DNA of 64,000 nt from Panacibacter microcysteis. GTDB lineage: Bacteria > Bacteroidota > Bacteroidia > Chitinophagales > Chitinophagaceae. Below the pieces are notes generated by a model. It was not told where the DNA came from and ran no database searches. It worked only from the letters and a program-made list of their open reading frames with translations. Location of the stretch: the NCBI RefSeq assembly GCF_015831355.1, contig NZ_JADWYR010000001.1, forward strand, positions 2,542,001 through 2,606,000. The letters are read 5' to 3'. The translations under genes were made by a program, and so were the position numbers. Positions 46,100-53,029 of this stretch are shown piece after piece. Position 1 is the first letter of the stretch. Each line of letters begins with the position of its first letter.

Positions 46100-47515
46100 C
46101 TATGGTATCACCGTTACAATGCAACGCTTATACCTTGTAATGGCCGGCGTGCCTTTGTCGGTCACTTTCAAAATAAAATGAATGGTTTGCGGTACAGTTA
46201 CTACCGGTGCTGTTACGGCGGGTATACGATACATATTTGGTGCAAAAGGCCGCAGGGAAACATCGCCTTTATAAGTGCCTGCTTCTTCATATTGAAACCA
46301 GAGATAACTCATAGAATCACCGTCGGGGTCTGTTGTACCCGCTGCACTTAAAGAAAATACGGCACCTGATTTTACGGTAAGACGATCGCTGTGTGCGAGC
46401 CTGGGCACCGGCGGATGATTTACTTCACTGTATTTTTTTGTGGTCCATAACATACGTGCGGCAAAGTCGTTTTGAAATTCTGTGCGCCAGCGCCAGATGG
46501 TCTCGCGGTTGCCGGTGTACGGTTTTTTATCCAGCGGGGAAACAACAGCGTCACTGGCATTCGTCCACACCGGTCTTGTTTCGGGCTCATCCTGTGGCCA
46601 GTTTAATCTTTTAAACATGCCCGTGTTAGAATCTTCAAATTCCGGCAGATACAATTCGTAACGGCCACCCCAGCCGCCATAGTTGGGGTGTTCAGGATCG
46701 TTTAAACCGTTATCGATCAAATTTAGAAACGACGGAGTATCACCTTCCATACCATACGCCACATCAGGATAGATGGCGCCCAGCGGACCATGCCCCTGCT
46801 GAATATTTTTTGCCAGCCATTCTGCCGATACACATGCCACATCGGAACCCGGCATTGGAAATGACATGCCAAGCCATGTTGCGTTTGCATAGTTATATCC
46901 TGGTGTAACCACGAAAAATATAGCCGGAAAATTTTTCCTGATCCACGGGCCGCTATCGTCCTGGTCTGAGATAGTGTACACACGCAATTTTTTATACAAT
47001 TGCTCCGCTTCTGCTGCCGGCTTTGTATTTTTTATTTTCCATAATGCCTGCGCCAATGTGTTGGCGCCGCCCCACACACATACCCACAATGGTCTTTCAT
47101 CTTTCTGTTCGAGTATTTTAACGATCCATTCCGAACCCTCAGAATCTTTACCGGCACCCACGCCCTGCATGCCATATACAGCAAGCCCCTGCTTCACTTT
47201 CGAAAGTAAAAGTTCATAAGACGGGTAGCCTTTCTCGTGCAGCAATAAATTGGGCTGCACTTTTTTGTATGCAGATAAAATGTTCCTGATGGTTTCCGGG
47301 GCTACCATCGTTTGCTGGTGAATAGATGTGGTGGCAATAAGACCTTCTACATCCCACTGGTTGCAGTACAAAAGAAAACGGGTAAGCGATTGTGCATCGT
47401 CTGGGTCTGCTTCAATATCTGTAAGTACAAGTACACGACGCTTTTCCGTTGACTGTGGCCACGCAATTGTTGCAAACGTGCAAATGCAGAGCAGCAATAC
47501 CAGTAATTTTTTCAT
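46100..47515 (-). CDS. DUF1593 nucleoside-hydrolase-like secreted protein
   Basis: About 471 residues with a signal peptide (MKKLLVLLLCICTFATIAWPQ). The N-terminal domain has a nucleoside-hydrolase-like fold with an Asp-rich metal motif in VLTDIEADPDDAQSLTRFLL. VWGGANTLAQAL, ISDQDDSGPW and a C-terminal DUF1593-type beta domain (GAVFSLSAAGTTDPDGDSMSYLWFQYEEAGTYKGD) follow. The start at 47515 is set by the signal peptide. Related proteins occur in polysaccharide utilisation loci. Nothing here links it to pigment synthesis. Confidence 0.8.
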   Translation of the reverse strand: MKKLLVLLLCICTFATIAWPQSTEKRRVLVLTDIEADPDDAQSLTRFLLYCNQWDVEGLIATTSIHQQTMVAPETIRNILSAYKKVQPNLLLHEKGYPSYELLLSKVKQGLAVYGMQGVGAGKDSEGSEWIVKILEQKDERPLWVCVWGGANTLAQALWKIKNTKPAAEAEQLYKKLRVYTISDQDDSGPWIRKNFPAIFFVVTPGYNYANATWLGMSFPMPGSDVACVSAEWLAKNIQQGHGPLGAIYPDVAYGMEGDTPSFLNLIDNGLNDPEHPNYGGWGGRYELYLPEFEDSNTGMFKRLNWPQDEPETRPVWTNASDAVVSPLDKKPYTGNRETIWRWRTEFQNDFAARMLWTTKKYSEVNHPPVPRLAHSDRLTVKSGAVFSLSAAGTTDPDGDSMSYLWFQYEEAGTYKGDVSLRPFAPNMYRIPAVTAPVVTVPQTIHFILKVTDKGTPAITRYKRCIVTVIP

Positions 47516-47590
47516 GTATATATTTTTACCGTAAGTATGTTTTGCATCAATATTGAACAGGCTATTTTTTCTTTTGGTTACGGGCAGTTG

Positions 47591-47633
47591 TTTTCCATGG
47601 CATCGCCTGTTGCGTCGCATTACGTTCATCTGT
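47591..47633 (+). repeat. Interspersed repeat, truncated type 1, forward
   Basis: TTTTCCATGGCATCGCCTG, then TTGCGTCGCATT and TTCATCTGTAG. It lacks the CTTGTAC end and matches the 13164-13207 variant. Confidence 0.65.
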
Positions 47634-47704
47634 AGCAAAAATGGCATCTCCAGTCTGCGGATTTAGCAGCACAACTGTTGGCAACATCCTGCTGGCTGAT
47701 CATG

Positions 47705-47790
47705 CGCATCGAAAAGCTCAGACAACTTCCAACCGTACAAGTGAGTGACACAACCGGCGATGCCACCTGCACCGCTGCCGGTTACCAAAA
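47705..47790 (-). repeat. Interspersed repeat, type 2, reverse
   Basis: A perfect reverse core is at 47735-47754, then CGGCGATGCCA and GCTGCCGGTTACCAAAA, running into the 14-bp tandem array next to the nucleoside hydrolase stop. Confidence 0.88.
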
Positions 47791-47793
47791 ATT

Positions 47794-47846
47794 ACTTACA
47801 ACTTAACACTTACAACTTAACACTTACAACTTAACACTTACAACTT
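47794..47846. repeat. 14-bp tandem repeat overlapping a stop codon
   Basis: ACTTACAACTTAAC is repeated 3.8 times head to tail (starts at 47794, 47808, 47822, 47836) without mismatch. The last unit includes the TAA stop of the nucleoside hydrolase gene on the minus strand, so the array could have grown from the gene's own 3' end. Confidence 0.95.
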
Positions 47847-48896
47847 TCTTATATTATACAAGGCCAGTTTAGCATACAGGTCATCCAGCAGCAAAGGCAC
47901 ATCCAGTGCTGTGTACACCCGTATGTTCCTGCCTTTGTGGTTTATTTCGTAAATGCCCAGGTTGTTGATCAGCGGCGATGGGCGCAATACATAAAAACTG
48001 GATGAAGGATCGGGCTCGAAAGAAGACTGCAAAGCGGTTAACAGAACAAGCGGACTATCACCAACAATGTATACTTCACCAACATTGAAATTGAATTTGA
48101 TACCCATTTTCATAATGCGTTCAATATTGGTAGTAAGGTATTCGCCAATTGTACCCTGTGGTCTTACTTTCAGCAACATGGAGGAATAAGGCATCATGAC
48201 CTGCCTGTACACATTGCGGGGAATTTGCCAGATGGGCACTGCCGATTTATTGAACACTACCTGCCCTGCGGTAAGATCGATACCAAGATTGTACTCCATG
48301 GTGGTATAGCCGGGCGGCGGTGTTGCCAGCCCAGGATATTCGGGCCCGCCAATCCAGATCAACGTTAAGTGCTTTGCAATTGCAGGTTCCATCAAAAGAG
48401 CACTTGCAATATCTGTAAGGCCTGCACCACACACCACATACAAAGGCAGTTTGGTGTCATCTCTCATTGCTTCTTTAATGATGAAACCGGCAGCATCAGA
48501 CTTTTGCGGGGTACTGTCATTTTGCAGCGGAAAGTTGGAGCCCTGGTAAACAGTATATGCTTTTTCGAGATGCATAATGCGTAGCAGCTCTTCGGCTTTT
48601 TGTTTTGCATGTGTGGCAGTTTCATTGGAGGGGTCCCAGCCATCACCGGGCCGTAGGTGAGAGCCAATGATACCGCGTATTTCCACCGAAGGTGAAAGCA
48701 GGTGCTGCACCAGTTGAAATAAACCATCGGGGTCACCACCAAAATCATTGTCGATGATGATACGCATTCTTGGTGTTACAAGACTATCGGGAAATAATGG
48801 TACTGCAGCCTGTTGAGCGGCAGTTGTAGGATGTATAAATACGAGAAAGCTTATGATGCAGCAGAGGGGTGGCAGCAGTAACTTACAGCGCTTCAT
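47838..48896 (-). CDS. Secreted nucleoside hydrolase (IunH family)
   Basis: A 352-residue inosine/uridine-preferring nucleoside hydrolase-like enzyme with a signal peptide (ending PTTAAQ). The calcium-binding Asp cluster is in RMRIIIDNDFGGDPDGLFQLVQ. VVCGAGLTDIASALL and LTLIWIGGPEYPG match the family's second region. It cleaves N-glycosidic bonds of nucleosides or related compounds, probably in the periplasm. It pairs functionally with the DUF1593 gene next to it and, like it, has no obvious tie to the surrounding pigment cluster. Confidence 0.85.
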   Translation of the reverse strand: MKRCKLLLPPLCCIISFLVFIHPTTAAQQAAVPLFPDSLVTPRMRIIIDNDFGGDPDGLFQLVQHLLSPSVEIRGIIGSHLRPGDGWDPSNETATHAKQKAEELLRIMHLEKAYTVYQGSNFPLQNDSTPQKSDAAGFIIKEAMRDDTKLPLYVVCGAGLTDIASALLMEPAIAKHLTLIWIGGPEYPGLATPPPGYTTMEYNLGIDLTAGQVVFNKSAVPIWQIPRNVYRQVMMPYSSMLLKVRPQGTIGEYLTTNIERIMKMGIKFNFNVGEVYIVGDSPLVLLTALQSSFEPDPSSSFYVLRPSPLINNLGIYEINHKGRNIRVYTALDVPLLLDDLYAKLALYNIRKL

Positions 48897-48991
48897 GCAA
48901 AACGGTTTATAAATGAAGCTTTAAATTACTACAGTAATTAATGAGATGTTGTAAAACCAGCAATTTCTTACAGATGTTTTGCAAAATGGCA

Positions 48992-49720
48992 CTATGAGTA
49001 TAAGCCACCGTTTACGGAAATAACTTCACCCGTAATGTATGCGGCTTCTTTTGCAACCAGGAAACCTACTACATGCGCCACTTCCTCAGGGGTGCCAAAA
49101 CGGTTGACAGGTATCATGGCTTTTAGCTGGCTTTCATCAAGGTCTTCGGTCATATCAGTTTTAATAAACCCGGGTGCAATGGCATTTACGGTAATGTTTC
49201 GTTTGCCTACTTCCTGCGCCAGCGCTTTGGTAGCGCCAATAACACCGGATTTTGCCGCAGAGTAATTAACCTGTCCCGGTGTGCCTTTTAAACCGGAAAC
49301 GGAAACGATATTGATAATTCTGCCATAGCGTTTGGTGAGCATGTTGTTTATTACCAGGCGGGTAGTATAAAAGAAACCATCGAGGCTGGTGCGTATAACG
49401 TCGTCCCACTGTTCGTCTTTCATCCAGAACATAAGACCGTCATTCTTTATACCGGCATTGTTTACCAGTACTTCTATTGTTTTATCGTTGTTGTGTTCTA
49501 TCCATGAGCCCAACACTTCTTTAATCGCTGTTTTATCAGCTACATCAAACTGCAGTGTTTCACCCGTAGCACCTTTTGTTTTAACCAGTTCCAGTGTTTC
49601 AGCGGCTGCAGCTTCATTGCCTTTGTAATTAATCAATACATGGTAACCCAGTTCTGCAAGTTTTACGCATATTGCCCTGCCTATACCCCTGGACCCGCCT
49701 GTTACTAATGCACATTTCAT
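48992..49720 (-). CDS. fabG: 3-oxoacyl-ACP reductase (SDR) of the pigment cluster
   Basis: A 242-residue NADPH-dependent ketoreductase. It has the TGGSRGIGRAI cofactor loop, NNAG, the catalytic Ser/Tyr/Lys in SVSGLKGTPGQVNYSAAKSG and the FabG-type C terminus ITGEVISVNGGLYS. It reduces beta-ketoacyl-ACP during chain elongation. It follows the ammonia-lyase gene by 33 bp and is presumably in the same transcript, so it is assigned to the pigment pathway rather than housekeeping lipid synthesis (inference). Confidence 0.9.
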   Translation of the reverse strand: MKCALVTGGSRGIGRAICVKLAELGYHVLINYKGNEAAAAETLELVKTKGATGETLQFDVADKTAIKEVLGSWIEHNNDKTIEVLVNNAGIKNDGLMFWMKDEQWDDVIRTSLDGFFYTTRLVINNMLTKRYGRIINIVSVSGLKGTPGQVNYSAAKSGVIGATKALAQEVGKRNITVNAIAPGFIKTDMTEDLDESQLKAMIPVNRFGTPEEVAHVVGFLVAKEAAYITGEVISVNGGLYS

Positions 49721-49753
49721 AAATGAATTACTTTACCTGTATTATTAACTTAT

Positions 49754-51343
49754 TTACCTGGCCGTGCCTGTAGCAGATTCTACGTTTACAAAATCGTTGA
49801 TGAATGCAAGCGGGTCCTGCTGCTCCAGGTACTGCTTTACACGCGCCACATCTTTATATTTTGGTGTGTCTTCCACAAATTTTGGAAAGATAGCCCTGAT
49901 GGCTTTGTACACCGCTTTTGTTTTGGAAGACATCAATTCATCGCAGGCGAGGAAATCCACCGCCTGCAATACCGTCATCATTTGTATGGCCAGCACTTCA
50001 AACGTATTGTCTATTACACGTTTTGTAAACAGGGCAGCATTGCAACCCATGCTTACGATATCCTGGTTGTCATTATTATTGGGAATGCTGTGCACGTAAA
50101 CAGGGAAGGAGAGGCTCTGGTTTTCTGCCACCGTAGATACCGCGGTGAACTGCACACCCTGCATACCAAAATTAAAACCAAGTACGCCAAGGTTTAAGAA
50201 AGGCGGAAATTTCTTGTTGAGTTTATCATTCAGCAGGTAATTCAGTTGCCTTTCAGATAGCATAGAAAGTTTTGTAATAGCGGTTCGCAGCTTATCCATT
50301 TCCAGCGCTACGTAATCTCCGTGAAAGTTTCCACCATGAAAAATGTTCTGGTTATGATGGTCAACCACCGGGTTATCATTTACCGAATTCAATTCGTCTG
50401 TTACGATCTTCTGTGCATGTGCAATGGTATCGTACACGGGGCCGAGTACCTGTGTAACACAGCGTAATGAATAATACTCCTGCACCTTGTCTTCAAAAAT
50501 TTCCTGTTGCTTTACATGGTCTGCTTCATACAGGTGTTCATTACGGTTGCGGATCATTTTACTGTCTTTTAAAACAGTACGCATGGCGGATGCTACCCAG
50601 TTTTGTCCTTTATGATGTTTTACAATATTCAGTTCGTAAGAGAAGTGATCTGAAAATGCGCAAACCACCTCGTTGGTAATAGAAGAGAGTATTATCAGCC
50701 AGTCCAGCAGTTTCCTGGATTGTATAATATTCAGCATGCCTATACCCGTCATGGCAGATGTGCCATTGAGTATGGCAAGCCCTTCGCGTATATGAATGCT
50801 TAACGGTTGTATGCCAAGTTTTGCAAACACTTCTGCGGCCGGCTGTACCTTGTCTTCATAGATCACTTCACCCTCACCAATAAGTGTAAGACCAAGATGA
50901 GCAAGCTGCACAAGGTCTCCGCTGGCGCCAACGCCGCCGTGCTCATATATACAGGCTACCACATTTTTATTGATCAGTTCTGCCAGCAGATCCACCACTT
51001 CTGTATGCACGCCGGAGTAGCCCTGCATCAGTGTATTTAAACGGGCCACCATAACAGCTTTAGCAAGCAGGGCGGGCATCAGTTTGCCGCTGCCCGAACT
51101 GTGGCTCCTGATAAGGTTGTATTGTAACTGCAGCGCCTTGTCTTCCCCAACCCTGTATTGTGCCATTGGCCCAAAACCGGTGTTGATACCGTAGATCACT
51201 TTTTCAGTTGAAAACTGTTTCAAAAATGCATAGTTCCGGTCTACATTTTCAAGTGCCTGGGCTTGCAGTTGCACACCACTGTCTTTATAAACGATGCTGG
51301 CAAAGTCTTCTAAAGAAAGCGTTTTACCCCCTACTGCTATCAT
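49754..51343 (-). CDS. Aromatic amino acid ammonia-lyase, probable tyrosine ammonia-lyase
   Basis: A 529-residue HAL/PAL/TAL-family lyase. The tripeptide ASG at 140-142 (GGVGASGDLVQLAHL) cyclises to the MIO electrophile. YGINTGFGPMAQYR, LNGTSAMTGIGMLN and SIPNNNDNQDIVSMG are conserved. The selectivity loop reads NLIRSHSSGSG. Ser-His there usually suggests histidine, but the Flavobacterium johnsoniae tyrosine ammonia-lyase has the same RSHSSG (recalled, not searched). Together with the cluster context this favours tyrosine to 4-coumarate, the flexirubin starter. It heads the lyase-fabG unit. Confidence 0.85.
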   Translation of the reverse strand: MIAVGGKTLSLEDFASIVYKDSGVQLQAQALENVDRNYAFLKQFSTEKVIYGINTGFGPMAQYRVGEDKALQLQYNLIRSHSSGSGKLMPALLAKAVMVARLNTLMQGYSGVHTEVVDLLAELINKNVVACIYEHGGVGASGDLVQLAHLGLTLIGEGEVIYEDKVQPAAEVFAKLGIQPLSIHIREGLAILNGTSAMTGIGMLNIIQSRKLLDWLIILSSITNEVVCAFSDHFSYELNIVKHHKGQNWVASAMRTVLKDSKMIRNRNEHLYEADHVKQQEIFEDKVQEYYSLRCVTQVLGPVYDTIAHAQKIVTDELNSVNDNPVVDHHNQNIFHGGNFHGDYVALEMDKLRTAITKLSMLSERQLNYLLNDKLNKKFPPFLNLGVLGFNFGMQGVQFTAVSTVAENQSLSFPVYVHSIPNNNDNQDIVSMGCNAALFTKRVIDNTFEVLAIQMMTVLQAVDFLACDELMSSKTKAVYKAIRAIFPKFVEDTPKYKDVARVKQYLEQQDPLAFINDFVNVESATGTAR

Positions 51344-51462
51344 ATATGAATATTAATTTAAGCCGAAAGTTAAGAGGGCAAAACAAGTGAAATATAGTTA
51401 ATGCATCAAATTTTTTTAGCTGCCTTACAGGCCCGTTAAGTGGTTGTATAAAGGAATGTATG

Positions 51463-51540
51463 GAGCCCGGCATTTGAATAAGCGTGTGGCTTTCGTTGCG
51501 TCGCACTCTTGTACTGCATCACGCTATGCAACATTTCCGG
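51463..51540 (+). repeat. Interspersed repeat, type 1, forward
   Basis: GAGCCCGGCATTTGAATAAG, a perfect type 1 core at 51495-51514, then GCTATGCAACATTTCCGG. It is antisense to the two flanking minus-strand genes, an exception to the 3'-sense rule. Confidence 0.88.
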
Positions 51541-51618
51541 GTGCACCTTTATGCGTTATACCAGCTGCCTTATTGAAGTTGCGGCGTACTATATTTTTGC
51601 TGTTCCTGTTACGGGCAT

Positions 51619-52089
51619 TTACAGCCATCGTTCCATTTTTATATCTGCACGTGCATAGGGTGTATTGGTAATTGGTATTTCTGTAAAGCCAAGTTTCTTA
51701 TACAATGTTATGGCTGCCACCAACTGCCTGTTAGATTCCAGCCATATACGCCTGGCACCTGCTGCACGGCATTTTTCAAGCGCAGCTTCACCCAGCAGGT
51801 TGCCTACCTTTTTACCCCGCATGTCTGCTGCAACAGCCATCTTGGCAAGCTCAAATTCCTGTGGTGCTGTTTTTACCAGGGCACAGGTGCCCACAATATT
51901 ATTGCCATGTTTGGCAAACAAAATTTCTCCGCCGGGGTGAATAATAAAATGTTCAGGGTCATCCAGCACTTCTACATCGTGTGGCTCTGCAACAAAGTAT
52001 TGCTCAATCCATGCAAGGTTGAGTTTTTTAAAATCTGTTGCATACGCTTTGTTGTAAGGTATAATGGCAATATCAGTTATGGCGAACAT
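51619..52089 (-). CDS. GNAT family N-acetyltransferase
   Basis: A 156-residue acetyl-CoA-dependent acyltransferase. The acetyl-CoA loop is MAVAADMRGKKVGNLLGEAAL (R-x-x-G-x-G/A type, near 90-105), followed by ARRIWLESNRQLVAAITLYKKLGF, the usual motif B. The substrate is unknown. A TATTTTTG box 22 nt upstream of the start makes it an independently transcribed gene. Confidence 0.85.
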   Translation of the reverse strand: MFAITDIAIIPYNKAYATDFKKLNLAWIEQYFVAEPHDVEVLDDPEHFIIHPGGEILFAKHGNNIVGTCALVKTAPQEFELAKMAVAADMRGKKVGNLLGEAALEKCRAAGARRIWLESNRQLVAAITLYKKLGFTEIPITNTPYARADIKMERWL

Positions 52090-52110
52090 GCGGGTTCCTG
52101 TTTATAGCTG

Positions 52111-52118
52111 CAAAAATA
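52111..52118 (-). promoter_or_regulatory. -7 box TATTTTTG of the GNAT gene
   Basis: An exact TAnnTTTG match on the minus strand, starting right where the T-run of the upstream hairpin ends, so terminator and promoter are fused. Confidence 0.5.
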
Positions 52119-52150
52119 AAAAATGCCCGCGCTATTACACGCAGGCATTC
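52112..52150 (-). terminator. Hairpin before the GNAT gene (terminator or operator)
   Basis: AATGCCcGCG pairs with CGCaGGCATT (one mismatch) over an 8-nt loop and is followed on the minus strand by TTTTTTATTTTTG. It could end the small lipoprotein transcript or bind a regulator of the GNAT promoter. Confidence 0.6.
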
Positions 52151-52220
52151 GGAATGTATAGTTGTTGAATAATGAACGTTGGGTTACAAAGTGGTTTGAA
52201 TGTTGATTTGTAAGATTAAC

Positions 52221-52310
52221 CCGCAGACTGCTGCTGCCATGAAAACATACAGTACAAGTGAGTGACACAACAGGCGATGCCATGCAAAGCGAATGCTGGT
52301 AAACAAAAAT
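52221..52310 (-). repeat. Interspersed repeat, type 2, reverse
   Basis: A perfect reverse core is at 52252-52271, then AGGCGATGCCATG and GCTGGTAAACAAAAA. It lies about 50 bp beyond the lipocalin-like gene, sense to it. Confidence 0.88.
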
Positions 52311-52361
52311 CAATATAGTAATTGGGTGCAACTGCTGCGAATAATGCTATAGTTTTTCTGA

Positions 52362-52817
52362 TTAGTAGCGCACAAAATTGTAACGTTCTATCAGGTCGCC
52401 ATTGAAATAAGTTGCGGTAAAACTGTTGCCGTAAAAGTCAGCGTTGTCAAAGTTGAGATTGATGGAACTATGTGTGTATGGATCATTCAGCTTCAACTGT
52501 AAAGCGTTATGCACGCCATTGTAGTAATTGCCGTTTGCATCGAAGTATCCACCCGATACACTGGTGATGTACCAACTACCTGTCATGCTTACATCTGCAT
52601 CTTCATACGTGGCGGAACCGTTGCTGTACATGGTAAATACGCCGTTTTCGAGACCTGTATAAAAAGGAGACCAGCCGTAAGAATCGCCTTCTGCCGCACT
52701 GTTCATGACCCATGAACCGGTGACAGGGCTTTCTGGTGTAACGTTTACTTTAACGCAACTGCTTAGCAAAAAGATAGCGAGAATGGTAACAGTACTTAAG
52801 CGTAGAATTGATTTCAT
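52362..52817 (-). CDS. Small lipoprotein, lipocalin-like beta domain
   Basis: A 151-residue lipoprotein with lipobox LLSSC near residue 21. The mature part starts with VTGSWVMNSAAEGDSYGW and contains GSATYEDADVSMTGSWYITSVSGG and LNFDNADFYGNSFTATYFNG. This repeated GSW/strand pattern is typical of lipocalin-like DUFs of Bacteroidota that lack an assigned ligand. It is a single gene. Function unknown. Confidence 0.7.
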   Translation of the reverse strand: MKSILRLSTVTILAIFLLSSCVKVNVTPESPVTGSWVMNSAAEGDSYGWSPFYTGLENGVFTMYSNGSATYEDADVSMTGSWYITSVSGGYFDANGNYYNGVHNALQLKLNDPYTHSSINLNFDNADFYGNSFTATYFNGDLIERYNFVRY

Positions 52818-52972
52818 AAAAGGTTATTTTAAAAGTTGTCAAATAAATTGTTGTTTGACGCTGTGAATGCAACTCTTTCGCCAGATTCTCTTAAAGATTT
52901 GTTGGAGCAATCCATTTATATAATGTTTAACAAGTGTTAGTTTTTATGGTGAGCAAGCATATTCATGGTTAT

Positions 52973-53004
52973 AAAAAAAGCGCAGGCCTAACAGACCTGC
53001 GCTT
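52973..53004 (-). terminator. Terminator of the antiporter gene
   Basis: AAGCGCAGG pairs perfectly with CCTGCGCTT over a 9-nt loop; on the minus strand a run of seven T follows. It lies 26 bp after the stop codon. Confidence 0.9.
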
Positions 53005-53029
53005 GAATGTTGTGAAATCAAAAAGATAA

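Larger units (their letters stand above)
47516..47837. other. Repeat-rich gap between two nucleoside-hydrolase-like genes
   Basis: This 322-bp gap contains two interspersed repeat copies (47591-47633 forward, 47705-47790 reverse) and most of a 14-bp tandem array. No gene is seen. Confidence 0.75.

Noticed and set aside
49754-51343. Annotation as histidine ammonia-lyase (hutH)
   Set aside because: No hut genes nearby, the gene sits next to the cluster ketoreductase, and the loop matches the Flavobacterium tyrosine enzyme as I recall it.
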